A stretch of 64,000 nucleotides of DNA. Source: Henckelia pumila. Its lineage: Eukaryota > Streptophyta > Magnoliopsida > Lamiales > Gesneriaceae. The position numbers were made by a program, and so were the translations under genes. The stretch covers positions 3,162,001 to 3,226,000 of the forward strand of contig NC_133123.1 of NCBI RefSeq assembly GCF_033568475.1, given 5' to 3'. Below, piece after piece: positions 10,464 through 22,109 of the stretch (its first letter is position 1; the number at the start of each line of letters is the position of its first letter). The notes under the pieces were generated by a model. That model ran no database searches. It saw nothing but the letters and a program-made list of their open reading frames with translations, and was not told the DNA's origin.

Positions 10464-13324
10464 TGTAACACCCGGTATTTTTAAATACGTAAATCCGCCT
10501 GCATAATTAGGATATTTAATTATTTAAATTTATGATTTATGGGTTAAATAATTATGTGAATTATTTGTGCATGATTTAATTTATTTTTAAGCATTTAACC
10601 CATAATTAGTGATTTTTATGATTTTTAGTATTTTTATTATTTGATCGCGTAGACGGGACCGTGGACGGACGAGATGACAACTTTCCACCCAAATTATTTT
10701 ATGAACCTTTTTAGAGCCTTAAAATATTATTTTGAGTTTTATTATCTCAAAATTTTTAGTATTTGATTTTATATAATTTTAGGAGTCCTTTTTATCCAAA
10801 ATTAGCCAAGATAATGACTTTTAATCACTTTTAAAATTCCCTTAAACTATAATTTCGAGATTTTATTTTTAGTTATCAGATTTTAAATTTTTAATTAGGA
10901 GTTTAAGTTGTATATTTGATATTTAAAACCTTTTATCTTTATTTAATTAACCTATATTTTTTTAATTAACACAACAAAAATCAAAACCTAATCTACCCCA
11001 AACCCCACACACACACGCCTCCATCACTCCTCAGCCGACACCCCAATCCACCTCCATAGTCATTTTCTTCACCTAGCAAGCCAAGGAAGAACACCATAGC
11101 CACACTTTTGAAGGTCCAAAGCTCGTTTTCGTCGCCCCGTCGTCCCGGAAACGTCCTACGTGCGTTCTAATCGACTTCTACGGTGAAAGGCATGATTTTC
11201 TCTTTATTTTTAACATCATATCAGTATGTATTATGTAGGTGAAGTGTATGCATCGAAACTTCTTATTATTTTTTCAGAAAATGTTTTGGCTTTATTGTTT
11301 GCACCTTGTTCATGTGTTTGCTCATTCATCTCACAATTTCTTCAAGCATGGCTCGTGTATGGCTGCTGGGCAAGGTTCATGGTTGTCTTAAGGTCCCTAG
11401 GGTCGAATAACTTGGGTGGTATGAGCCATGAGTGGTCTGAAACAAAGTTATTCTTTTCTGTGCATCAATTCGCACAGATTTGGGTTCTGTGGTAGAAGTC
11501 TTCGTTCTCCCTCTTCAGGCCACGGTTTGGTGTGAGGTCTAAAGGGTTTGAACCTCCTAGATGTTGGCTAGGATTGAGAAGTGGTTTCACTGAAAAATAT
11601 GGCCGGAGTAGGGAGAACGATTAGATTTACGGAAGCCGCGCAGGCTGGACGCGAGCTGGAAAATACAGCAAGTTGTAAGGCTTCGTTCTCTTTCCTCGGA
11701 CCACCGTTTGGGCTGGTTCTTAGCTTGTTGGAAAGGTCTAGAGGTGGGCTAGCTAGTGGGGTTGTTTCTCCGGCCAGGGAGTGACCGGAGCTGGCCGGCA
11801 ACAGGCCACAAAGCCTGCTGCCCGCACAGCCGAGAAGAGAAGGGGGAGGGAAGGAGGGGCTACGGGTTTGGGGTTTTGGAGAGTGGATCCGGGTCGGGTC
11901 TGTGGATCCGGGTCGGGGCAGTAAGTCATGGGTTATGTTAGTTGGTCCGGGTCCGGGTCAAGTTAGTCGGGCTCGGGTATTTTTATTTTTAAGTTTTAAG
12001 TTTAATTAAGTGTTTAATGGGCCTAATTAAATCTCAAAATTTATTTGGGCTCCATTTAATTATTTTGGGTTGAGTTTAATTATTTTGGGCTTAATTAAAT
12101 TAATTAAGTGAGTCCATTAATTTTTATGGGCCTTGGGGGCCCATGGAAGTTATTGGGCCAGCCTTTGGGCTTTTGGGCCCATTGGGCCAGAATAGGTTGT
12201 TATTGGGCCAGAAATGTTTTAATTGGGCTTAGAATAATTAATTGGGCTTAAAGTTTAAGATATTGGGCTTAAGAATGTTAATGGGCCAGATTTAAGTTAA
12301 TGGGATTGAGTATTAGGGCCAGCAGTCCAGAACCATCCATGAGAAAATATGCATGTGTCCTGAATATATATTTAATTATTTTTATGCATTTAAGTTATTT
12401 TAATATTTATATGTTAGTAAGAAAATTAAATTAAATATATATGAAGGACACACATTTTATTCAAGTACATGCATTCATGAAATAATATTTTATGCATGAT
12501 TTAATGTTTAAGTTGAGCAATAAAAATATTTTATGTTGGAAGTTGAAGTAGTGTGACAATTTAAGGGGGACTTGTCCCCATATGATTGAAGGGCAGTTTA
12601 CTGCCAATTTAAGAGGTGATTCGTCACCGGCCACGTACGTAGGTTTCCACGCTGATCAGTATTTAATGTATGATTTAAGGTTACACTACGGATACAACCA
12701 TGCTATGTTAGAAAATGAATTGCTCAATATTGTTATGTATTATGTTATTTATGTTTATTTAAGTAAGTTATGTTATGAAATTTTTAAGCATGCTCATTCA
12801 TGTATATGTATGTATTAGTATTAAATTGATTTAAATTATTTTAAACCCTTGCTATGTTAGCATGTTGGGCCTCTAGGCTCACTACACTGGTATGGCGCAG
12901 ATGAGTACGTTGGGGATGACATTGTACCCACCGGAGGCGAGGACGTATGAGCAGACATGTAGCAGTGGCCCCGTGACCGTGACAGCTTCTGAGTCACCAT
13001 ACATGTTGTTTTATGATACATTTTAAATATTTTCGAGGGTTGAGGTTTTTGAATATTTTATTAAATATTTTTAGTGCATGCACACTTTTTATTCATTTTA
13101 TTTATGCAGTATATTTTTAATTATAGGGTTGACTCTGATATTTATTTATTTTAAAGAATGCATTTTACTTAAGTATTTAATTGTTTATTTATTTAGTCAT
13201 GTATTTATTTTAAATATTTTATTCTGTGCATATATGTATGGGCATATATGTACATATTTTATTAAGTAGTATAAAAAAAAAAAATTTCCGCATATTTATT
13301 TATTATAGAGTTAGGGTCGTTTCA
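10464..13324 (+). repeat. Tekay-like 5' LTR
   Basis: 2861 bp, starting TGTAACACCC and ending GGTCGTTTCA. The central part is rich in TTGGGC/GGGCC motifs. A conserved block near 12.86 kb (GGGCCTCTAGGCTCACTAC) has a relative in the solo LTR near 47.67 kb. Small open frames inside it recur in the other LTR and are not genes. Confidence 0.95.
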
Positions 13325-13326
13325 GT

Positions 13327-13338
13327 TGGTATCAGAGC
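13327..13338 (+). other. tRNA-iMet primer binding site of the Tekay-like element
   Basis: TGGTATCAGAGC, two bases after the 5' LTR, is a perfect match to the plant tRNA-iMet primer site. Confidence 0.92.
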
Positions 13339-13472
13339 ACGGTCCTCGGAGGGGTCATTACTGCTATGCGAGCTCAGAAATCCACGCTACCGGTCTGTAA
13401 GTTTTAAATGTTTATAGCATGATTTAATTTCTAGAATTTAAGTTAGCATTAATTTTAAACACTTAGTTATGC

Positions 13473-14546
13473 ATGGCGATTTACGTAAATAAATATGTGG
13501 TAATGCCTCCCAGACCAGTGAATAGACGTGGGGGACCTCCACCTCCACCTCCACCGCCACCTCCGCAGAACCCTATGACAGCATTGGAGCAGGCCAGTGC
13601 TACGATGATGGCGGGGATTACTGCTCTGTTGGAGCAGCAGGCTGCACGTCCCAGACTATCCCATGAGGAGGACGTGGCTGAGAGGTTCCAGAAGAAGGGG
13701 CCTAAGGAGTTTATTGGGACCACCGATCCTTTGGTGGCTGAGGGATGGATTCGCTCTCTTGAGTCCATCTTTGATTACATGGGGATCACAGACACCGACA
13801 GGGTGAACTGTGCGACATACATGATGAGAGGGGATGCAGCCCTATGGTGGGAGGGTGCAGCTAGGGGAGTTCACTTGCCCACACTGACGTGGACGGAGTT
13901 TAAGCGTATCTTCTACGCCAAGTATTTTACTGAGGATGTGCGCAGCCGCATGATCCGTGAGTTCATGAGTCTCCGTCAGGGGGACAGGTCTGTTGTGGAG
14001 TATGTGAGCCAGTTTGAGAGGGGCTGTCACTTTGTGCCCATGATTGCGGACAGTCCGCAGGAGAAGATGCGACAGTTTGTGGAGGGCCTGAAGGCTGAGA
14101 TCAGGCATGATGTGCGTATGGCAGATGTCCTTACATACGAGTCTGCAGTGAGTAGAGCCTTGCGTTCCGAGGAGGGTCGGAGAGAGATCCAGAGGGAGCA
14201 GCAGGGGAAGAGGCAGTTTCAGGCTGCATACCAGCGTCCATCTTCGCAGCCTCCTGCGAAGAAGCAGTATACAGGGCCGGCTAAGGGCCCGAATCAGCAG
14301 CAGAGGCCGCAGCAGCCGAGGGGCGGGGCCCCTAATGCCACAGCTCATCCTACTTGCCCGAAGTGCCAGAAGATGCATTCGGGACCTTGCCTATTGGGAG
14401 CAGGAGTTTGCTTCCACTGTAGAGAGCCGGGGCATCAGATAGCTAACTGCCCCAGGAAGAAGAACACCGCTGGTAGGGTGTTCGTGATGCAAGCTGAGGA
14501 GGTAGATCCAGACACCTCCTTGATCACCGGTACATCCTATCCCTAG
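13473..14546 (+). CDS. gag of the Tekay-like element
   Basis: 357 codons. A proline-rich start is followed by the retrotransposon gag domain (about residues 75-200; WIRSLESIFDYM, ALWWEGAAR, F-x-R-I-F-x-A-K-Y) and a basic Gln/Pro-rich linker. A CCHC knuckle lies near residue 315 (CFHCREPGHQIANC), with an extra C-x2-C pair before it. Gag packages the element RNA. The gag and pol frames are in the same phase, separated by about 0.22 kb. Confidence 0.93.
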   Translation: MAIYVNKYVVMPPRPVNRRGGPPPPPPPPPPQNPMTALEQASATMMAGITALLEQQAARPRLSHEEDVAERFQKKGPKEFIGTTDPLVAEGWIRSLESIFDYMGITDTDRVNCATYMMRGDAALWWEGAARGVHLPTLTWTEFKRIFYAKYFTEDVRSRMIREFMSLRQGDRSVVEYVSQFERGCHFVPMIADSPQEKMRQFVEGLKAEIRHDVRMADVLTYESAVSRALRSEEGRREIQREQQGKRQFQAAYQRPSSQPPAKKQYTGPAKGPNQQQRPQQPRGGAPNATAHPTCPKCQKMHSGPCLLGAGVCFHCREPGHQIANCPRKKNTAGRVFVMQAEEVDPDTSLITGTSYP

Positions 14547-14740
14547 TGTTTTAATAATTTTTCCTTTGGTTGAAAATTTAGTCTTTAATTTGGAATTCTT
14601 GTTATTTGGGTTATTTAACTGCATGTTAGAATAGGAAGCATGTTTTACTTATGATTAGAGTTAGGAATTTGTAGTGACTCGTTGGGGAAGATTAAGTAGT
14701 GATATGAAACTGTTGGGAATTTTCTGCGTGCAGGGAGAAT
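14530..14740 (+). other. gag-pol spacer, intron-like
   Basis: AT-rich spacer of about 0.2 kb. Its left edge resembles a plant splice donor (GTACAT) and its right edge is a pyrimidine-containing TGCGTGCAG acceptor. Ogre/Tat Ty3-gypsy elements are known to use a spliced intron between gag-side and pol-side coding regions. A similar device here is an inference; read-through or internal initiation are alternatives. Confidence 0.45.
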
Positions 14741-14768
14741 TCTAGTTGGAGACAACTCCACGTTTGCG

Positions 14769-17700
14769 TTGCTAGATTCAGGGGCTACGCATTCGTTTAT
14801 CTCCCTGGAGTTTATCAGGCGGGTAGGCATCACACCTGAGAGTAGCGACAGTGGGTATAATGTTACTATGCCGTCAGGGCAGATTATTTCTACCTCGAAG
14901 GTTATTCGAGGACTGGAGTTAGAGCTGCAGGGACATTCCATTCGAGCAGATGTAGTAGTTTTGCCTTTGAGTGGTTTTGATCTCATTTTGGGTATGGACT
15001 GGTTGACAGTCAATGGAGCTTCGATTGATTTTCGTCGGAGATCAGTGTCAGTGAGACCTGCAGTAGGCGACCCGTTCACTTTTCATGCATCTCAGAGCAG
15101 TGATTTTCCTCAGGTGATATCTCTTATTCAGGCGAGGAAGTTGTTGAGACGGGGTTGCCAGGGGTTTCTAGCGAGTATTGTCACGACTACAGAGCCATCT
15201 AGCAGATCATTATCAGAGATAGAGGTGGTTCGTGACTTTCCGGATGTCTTTCCGGAGGATGTTGCTGGAATTCCACCAGTGAGAGAGGTGGAGTTCAGTA
15301 TCGATTTAGTGCCAGACACCGTGCCTATCTCTAAGGCACCGTACAGGCTTGCTCCTACCGAGATGAAAGAGTTGAAGGAGCAGATTCAGGAGTTGTTAGA
15401 GAAAGGCTTTGTTCGACCTAGCTTTTCTCCTTGGGGAGCTCCGGTGTTGTTTGTGAAGAAGAAGGATGGCAGTATGAGACTGTGCATTGATTACCGAGAG
15501 CTTAACAGGGTCACAGTGAAGAACAAGTATCCATTGCCGAGGATAGAGGATTTGTTTGACCAGTTGCAGGGAGCATCAGTGTTCTCCAAGATCGATCTGC
15601 GATCTGGTTATCATCAGTTGCGTGTTAGAGATGCAGATGTGTCCAATACTGCTTTCAGGACACGATATGGGCATTACGAGTTCTTAGTGATGCCCTTTGG
15701 GATGACCAATGCTCCAGCGATTTTCATGGATCTCATGAACCGAGTCTTTCAGCCGTATTTAGATCAGTTCATCATAGTCTTTATTGATGATATCTTGATC
15801 TATTCTAGGAGCATTGAGGAGCATAGACAGCAGCTTCAGACGGCCTTGCAGACCTTGAGGGAGCATCGTTTGTATGCCAAGTTCAGCAAGTGCGAGTTTT
15901 GGCTTGAGCAGGTGGCATTTCTTGGCCACACTATTTCGAGAGATGGGATTGCAGTTGATCAGTCTAAGGTTGAGGCAGTGCAGAATTGGGGTATTCCGAA
16001 GAATGCTTCAGAGATTCGCAGTTTCTTGGGTTTGGCAGGGTATTATAGGAAGTTCATCAAGGGTTTTTCCTCTATTGCAGTACCCTTGACTTCCTTGACC
16101 AAGAAGAATGCGAAGTTTATCTGGAGTTCAGACTGTCAGAGGAGCTTCGATCAGTTGAAGGAAGCACTCACTACTGCACCAGTGTTAGCGATGACAGTAC
16201 CACACGAGGAGTTAGTGGTGTACACCGACGCGTCTAAACTGGGTTTAGGCGCAGTGCTTATGCAGTGTGGTAAGGTTATTGCGTATGCGTCGAGGCAGCT
16301 AAAGATTCACGAGCAGAATTACCCGACGCATGACTTGGAGTTAGCAGCAGTGGTTTTCGCTTTGAAAATCTGGAGGCACTATCTGTATGGCGAGAAGTGC
16401 AAGATTTTCACAGACCACAAGAGTCTCAAGTACTTCTTCACACAGAAGGAGTTGAACATGAGACAGCGCAGATGGTTGGAATTGGTGAAGGACTATGATT
16501 GTGACATTAGCTACCATCCGGGTAAGGCTAATGTAGTGGCCGATGCTTTGAGTCGGAAGTCATCAGTGGTATCATGTTTGACTGTGCAGTTACCACTACA
16601 GACCGAGATTCAGAGATTTGGATTGGAGTGTTATCCGAGTGGCCATGCACCGAGCTTGTCAGTGTTGACGGTGCAGCCAGTTCTGCGAGATCGGATTAGA
16701 GAGGGACAGTCCACTGATGAGGAGTTACAGCGATGGAGACAGAGAGATGAGGCTAGAGGTAATCTCTTGTATACAGTGGAGGATGGCATCGTTCAGTATC
16801 GTGGGAGGGTGTGGGTACCGAACGTCGATCAGCTGCGAGCTGAGATTTTGACAGAGGCTCACGCATCTCCGTACTCCATTCACCCCGGAAGTACGAAGAT
16901 GTATAAAGATTTGCAGCTATTGTATTGGTGGCCAGGGATGAATAGTGACATCGGGAGAGTGGTGTCAGAGTGCTTGACTTGTCAGCAAGTCAAAGCAGAG
17001 CATCAGCGTCCAGCAGGACTTCTTAGACCTCTCCCTATTCCGGAATGGAAATGGGAGAATATTACGATGGACTTTGTGGTTGGCTTACCGAGGAGTACCA
17101 GAGGGTGTACAGCGATTTGGGTGATTGTGGATAGACTCACCAAGTCAGCTCATTTCTTGCCGGTAAGGACTACTTATACTTTGATACAGTATGCAGAGCT
17201 TTACATCAGAGAGATTGTTAGACTGCATGGAATACCAGTGTCTATTGTGTCAGACAGAGATCCGAGATTCACCTCAGCGTTTTGGAAGAGTCTGCACACA
17301 GCTTTGGGGACTAGACTTTTGTTCAGTACAGCATTTCATCCCCAGACAGATGGTCAGTCCGAGAGAGTGATCCAGGTTCTCGAGGATCTTCTGAGAGCTT
17401 GTGTCATCGATTTTCGAGGATCTTGGGAGACTAGACTGCCATTAGTGGAGTTTACCTATAACAACAGCTTTCAGTCGTCTATAGGTATGGCTCCTTATGC
17501 AGCACTTTATGGGAGGAGATGCCGATCTCCGGTGCATTGGGATGAGGTTGGTGAGCGGATTTTGCTGGGTCCTGAGATTGTGCAGCAGACAGCTGACATT
17601 GTGACGCAGATTCGAGATAGGATGAGGACTGCGCAGAGTCGGCAGAAGAGTTATGCAGATGCCAGACGACGAGATTTGGAGTTCGCTGTAGGTGATCACG

Positions 17701-18107
17701 TATTCTTGAAGGTGTCACCTATGAAGGGAGTAGCGCGTTTTGGACGAAGAGGCAAGCTTAATCCGAGGTATATAGGGCCATTCGAGATCTTGGAGCGAGT
17801 TGGCACGTTGGCCTATCGTTTAGCTCTACCTCCAGGGCTAGCGGCAGTGCACAACGTTTTCCATGTATCCATGCTTCGAAGATATGTCTCCAACCCGTCG
17901 CATGTGTTGGATTTCGAGCCCTTACAGTTGCCACCAGATCTTGTGTACGAGGAGAGACCAGTGCGGATCTTGGCTACGGAGGAGCGGAGGCTTAGGACGC
18001 GGGTCATACCGATGGTCAGAGTCCAGTGGCTGAATCACTCGGAGGAGGAAGCCACTTGGGAGACCGAGGAGGATATGAGGACTCGCTACCCGGAGTTGTT
18101 CAGGTAA
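14769..18107 (+). CDS. pol of the Tekay-like element
   Basis: 1112 codons from the first ATG; the natural N-terminus may lie slightly upstream. Order: aspartic protease ([10 protein letters not shown] near residue 2), reverse transcriptase (about residues 200-400; [20 protein letters not shown]), RNase H ([13 protein letters not shown] near residue 487, later HNL-type site replaced by TDHKSL), integrase zinc finger (HPGSTKMY, then C-x2-C) and core ([17 protein letters not shown], and the [10 protein letters not shown] site), and a chromodomain-like end ([14 protein letters not shown]). The integrase-last order is that of Ty3/gypsy. Confidence 0.94.
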   Translation: MLDSGATHSFISLEFIRRVGITPESSDSGYNVTMPSGQIISTSKVIRGLELELQGHSIRADVVVLPLSGFDLILGMDWLTVNGASIDFRRRSVSVRPAVGDPFTFHASQSSDFPQVISLIQARKLLRRGCQGFLASIVTTTEPSSRSLSEIEVVRDFPDVFPEDVAGIPPVREVEFSIDLVPDTVPISKAPYRLAPTEMKELKEQIQELLEKGFVRPSFSPWGAPVLFVKKKDGSMRLCIDYRELNRVTVKNKYPLPRIEDLFDQLQGASVFSKIDLRSGYHQLRVRDADVSNTAFRTRYGHYEFLVMPFGMTNAPAIFMDLMNRVFQPYLDQFIIVFIDDILIYSRSIEEHRQQLQTALQTLREHRLYAKFSKCEFWLEQVAFLGHTISRDGIAVDQSKVEAVQNWGIPKNASEIRSFLGLAGYYRKFIKGFSSIAVPLTSLTKKNAKFIWSSDCQRSFDQLKEALTTAPVLAMTVPHEELVVYTDASKLGLGAVLMQCGKVIAYASRQLKIHEQNYPTHDLELAAVVFALKIWRHYLYGEKCKIFTDHKSLKYFFTQKELNMRQRRWLELVKDYDCDISYHPGKANVVADALSRKSSVVSCLTVQLPLQTEIQRFGLECYPSGHAPSLSVLTVQPVLRDRIREGQSTDEELQRWRQRDEARGNLLYTVEDGIVQYRGRVWVPNVDQLRAEILTEAHASPYSIHPGSTKMYKDLQLLYWWPGMNSDIGRVVSECLTCQQVKAEHQRPAGLLRPLPIPEWKWENITMDFVVGLPRSTRGCTAIWVIVDRLTKSAHFLPVRTTYTLIQYAELYIREIVRLHGIPVSIVSDRDPRFTSAFWKSLHTALGTRLLFSTAFHPQTDGQSERVIQVLEDLLRACVIDFRGSWETRLPLVEFTYNNSFQSSIGMAPYAALYGRRCRSPVHWDEVGERILLGPEIVQQTADIVTQIRDRMRTAQSRQKSYADARRRDLEFAVGDHVFLKVSPMKGVARFGRRGKLNPRYIGPFEILERVGTLAYRLALPPGLAAVHNVFHVSMLRRYVSNPSHVLDFEPLQLPPDLVYEERPVRILATEERRLRTRVIPMVRVQWLNHSEEEATWETEEDMRTRYPELFR

Positions 18108-18138
18108 GTACTTTAATTTCGAGGACGAAATTCAATTT

Positions 18139-18150
18139 AAGGGGGGGGAG
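18139..18150 (+). other. polypurine tract
   Basis: AAGGGGGGGGAG, three bases before the 3' LTR, is the expected plus-strand primer. Confidence 0.88.
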
Positions 18151-18153
18151 AAT

Positions 18154-21017
18154 TGTAACACCCGGTATTTTTAAATACGTAAATCCGCCTGCATAATTAG
18201 GATATTTAATTATTTAAATTTATGATTTATGGGTTAAATAATTATGTGAATTATTTGTGCATGATTTAATTTATTTTTAAGCATTTAACCCATAATTAGT
18301 GATTTTTATGATTTTTAGTATTTTTATTATTTGATCGCGTAGACGGGACCGTGGACGGACGAGATGACAACTTTCCACCCAAATTATTTTATGAACCTTT
18401 TTAGAGCCTTAAAATATTATTTTGAGTTTTATTATCTCAAAATTTTTAGTATTTGATTTTATATAATTTTAGGAGTCCTTTTTATCCAAAATTAGCCAAG
18501 ATAATGACTTTTAATCACTTTTAAAATTCCCTTAAACTATAATTTCGAGATTTTATTTTTAGTTATCAGATTTTAAATTTTTAATTAGGAGTTTAAGTTG
18601 TATATTTGATATTTAAAACCTTTTATCTTTATTTAATTAACCTATATTTTTTTAATTAACACAACAAAAATCAAAACCTAATCTACCCCAAACCCCACAC
18701 ACACACACGCCTCCATCACTCCTCAGCCGACACCCCAATCCACCTCCATAGTCATTTTCTTCACCTAGCAAGCCAAGGAAGAACACCATAGCCACACTTT
18801 TGAAGGTCCAAAGCTCGTTTTCGTCGCCCCGTCGTCCCGGAAACGTCCTACGTGCATTCTAATCGACTTCTACGGTGAAAGGCATGATTTTCTCTTTATT
18901 TTTAACATCATATCAGTATGTATTATGTAGGTGAAGTGTATGCATCGAAACTTCTTATTATTTTTTCAGAAAATGTTTTGGCTTTATTGTTTGCACCTTG
19001 TTCATGTGTTTGCTCATTCATCTCACAATTTCTTCAAGCATGGCTCGTGTATGGCTGCTGGGCAAGGTTCATGGTTGTCTTAAGGTCCCTAGGGTCGAAT
19101 AACTTGGGTGGTATGAGCCATGAGTGGTCTGAAACAAAGTTATTCTTTTCTGTGCATCAATTCGCACAGATTTGGGTTCTGTGGTAGAAGTCTTCGTTCT
19201 CCCTCTTCAGGCCACGGTTTGGTGTGAGGTCTAAAGGGTTTGAACCTCCTAGATGTTGGCTAGGATTGAGAAGTGGTTTCACTGAAAAATATGGCCGGAG
19301 TAGGGAGAACGATTAGATTTACGGAAGCCGCGCAGGCTGGACGCGAGCTGGAAAATACAGCAAGTTGTAAGGCTTCGTTCTCTTTCCTCGGACCACCGTT
19401 TGGGCTGGTTCTTAGCTTGTTGGAAAGGTCTAGAGGTGGGCTAGCTAGTGGGGTTGTTTCTCCGGCCAGGGAGTGACCGGAGCTGGCCGGCAACAGGCCA
19501 CAAAGCCTGCTGCCCGCACAGCCGAGAAGAGAAGGGGGAGGGAAGGAGGGGCTACGGGTTTGGGGTTTTGGAGAGTGGATCCGGGTCGGGTCTGTGGATC
19601 CGGGTCGGGGCAGTAAGTCATGGGTTATGTTAGTTGGTCCGGGTCCGGGTCAAGTTAGTCGGGCTCGGGTATTTTTATTTTTAAGTTTTAAGTTTAATTA
19701 AGTGTTTAATGGGCCTAATTAAATCTCAAAATTTATTTGGGCTCCATTTAATTATTTTGGGTTGAGTTTAATTATTTTGGGCTTAATTAAATTAATTAAG
19801 TGAGTCAATTAATTTTTATGGGCCTTGGGGGCCCATGGAAGTTATTGGGCCAGCCTTTGGGCTTTTGGGCCCATTGGGCCAGAATAGGTTGTTATTGGGC
19901 CAGAAATGTTTTAATTGGGCTTAGAATAATTAATTGGGCTTAAAGTTTAAGATATTGGGCTTAAGAATGTTAATGGGCCAGATTTAAGTTAATGGGATTG
20001 AGTATTAGGGCCAGCAGTCCAGAACCATCCATGAGAAAATATGCATGTGTCCTGAATATATATTTAATTATTTTTATGCATTTAAGTTATTTTAATATTT
20101 ATATGTCAGTAAGAAAATTAAATTAAATATATATGAAGGACACACATTTTATTCAAGTACATGCATTCATGAAATAATATTTTATGCATGATTTAATGTT
20201 TAAGTTGAGCAATAAAAATATTTTATGTTGGAAGTTGAAGTAGTGTGACAATTTAAGGGGGACTTGTCCCCATATGATTGAAGGGCAGTTTACTGCCAAT
20301 TTAAGAGGTGATTCGTCACCGGCCACGTACGTAGGTTTCCACGCTGATCAGTATTTAATGTATGATTTAAGGTTACACTACGGATACAACCATGCTATGT
20401 TAGAAAATGAATTGCTCAATATTGTTATGTATTATGTTATTTATGTTTATTTAAGTAAGTTATGTTATGAAATTTTTAAGCATGCTCATTCATGTATATG
20501 TATGTATTAGTATTAAATTGATTTAAATTATTTTAAACCCTTGCTATGTTAGCATGTTGGGCCTCTAGGCTCACTACACTGGTATGGCGCAGGTGAGTAC
20601 GTTGGGGATGACATTGTACCCACCGGAGGCGAGGACGTATGAGCAGACATGTAGCAGTGGCCCCGTGACCGTGACAGCTTCTGAGTCACCATACATGTTG
20701 TTTTATGATACATTTTAAATATTTTCGAGGGTTGAGGTTTTTGAATATTTTATTAAATATTTTTAGTGCATGCACACTTTTTATTCATTTTATTTATGCA
20801 GTATATTTTTAATTATAGGGTTGACTCTGATATTTATTTATTTTAAAGAATGCATTTTACTTAAGTATTTAATTGTTTATTTATTTAGTCATGTATTTAT
20901 TTTAAATATTTTATTCTGTGCATATATGTATGAGCATATATGTACATATTTTATTTAGTAGTATAAAAAAAAAAAAATTTCCGCATATTTATTTATTATA
21001 GAGTTAGGGTCGTTTCA
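18154..21017 (+). repeat. Tekay-like 3' LTR
   Basis: 2864 bp, the same ends as the 5' LTR. The 3-bp length difference is explained by one CA-repeat unit and one extra A in a poly-A run. Confidence 0.95.
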
Positions 21018-21022
21018 CAAGG
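21018..21022. repeat. target-site duplication CAAGG, right copy
   Basis: Matches 9622-9626; caulimovirid sequence resumes here. Confidence 0.85.
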
Positions 21023-22109
21023 TATTAATAAAATCCTGGAGTTTGATGGGTACTTTATACCCAGTAGAGAACATCTAATTAGTTGTGTACGAAATGCTAA
21101 AGTGTTCTCAAAATTTGATTGTAAGTCTGGATTCTACCAGATTCGAATGGAAAAAGGCAGTAAAAAATTCACAGTCTTCTCTACACCACAAGGACATTAT
21201 ATCTGGGAAGTTATGCCTATGGGATTGACTAATGCACCCCAAATATTTCAAAAATAAAAATGGATAATCTTTTTAAAGATTATTTCAACTTCATGTTTGT
21301 TTATATTGATGATATTCTTATAGCATCAAAAAACATAGATGAACATGTTAAACATTTAGAGATTTTCTCTAAAATTTGTAAACAAAAAAGACTGGTTTTA
21401 TCTGAAAATAAAGCAGTCATAACAACAAGAAAAATTGAATTCCTTAGGATTGAGATTGATGAAACTGGAATAATTCTACAACCCCATATTGTGGAAAAAG
21501 TAAAGAATTTTCCAGATAAACTCAAAGATGTAAAACAACTCCAAAGTTTTCTAGGAGTAGCTAATTTTGCAGGAATGTTCATAAACAATCTGGCAATGTA
21601 CAGAAAGGTGTTCAGCCCTTTGTTAAAAAAGGATGCAAGGTTTATATGGACCGATTACCATACTAAAGGGGTGAACCAATTAAAGGAGATATGTAAGAAT
21701 CTTCCAAAAATGACTATAAACGCGGATGAAGATGATCTGGTGTTATTTACGGATGCTAGTGATGAATGGTGGGCAACAGTGCTTACTAAGATCACTCCGG
21801 ATGGAAAAATACCATGCAGATACTGTAGCGGTCTTTTTTCAGAATCTGAAGCTATCAGATGACATATCAACGAGAAGAAATTTTATGCAGTTAAAAGGGC
21901 TTTCAAAAAATGGCCATTATTTTTACTTGCTAAAAAATTCACTTTGAAGGTTGATAACACTCAGGTAAAAGCTTTCTTAAGAAATAAGATTGAATCTAAA
22001 CCTGAGAAAGCTAGGTTATTAAGATGGCAAGCTTTATGTCAAAATTATATTTTTGATATTGTTATTATTAAATCTCATAAAAATATTCTTGCAGATTTCT
22101 TAACAAGAG

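Larger units (their letters stand above)
10464..21017 (+). mobile_element. Ty3/gypsy chromovirus, Tekay/Del-like, looks whole
   Basis: A 10.55-kb LTR element with LTRs at 10464-13324 and 18154-21017, tRNA-iMet primer site, gag, pol (protease, RT, RNase H, integrase, chromodomain-like C-terminus) and polypurine tract. Long LTRs, the pol order with integrase last and the C-terminal chromodomain-like segment place it among chromoviruses, most likely Tekay/Del. By eye the LTRs differ by six substitutions and two short indels (about 0.2%), so insertion took place roughly one to two hundred thousand years ago at usual plant rates. Coding regions look whole. It lies with the Cassandra copy inside the RT region of the caulimovirid. 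Confidence 0.93.

Noticed and set aside
11226-11941. Several 60-90-codon frames, repeated at 18918-19633
   Set aside because: They lie within the two copies of the Tekay-like LTR and are duplicated only because the LTR is. No coding signal or family motif.
13481-14378. Antisense frames opposite gag
   Set aside because: Shadows of the GC-richer gag coding strand; the glycine and leucine runs come from antisense of proline and glutamine codons.
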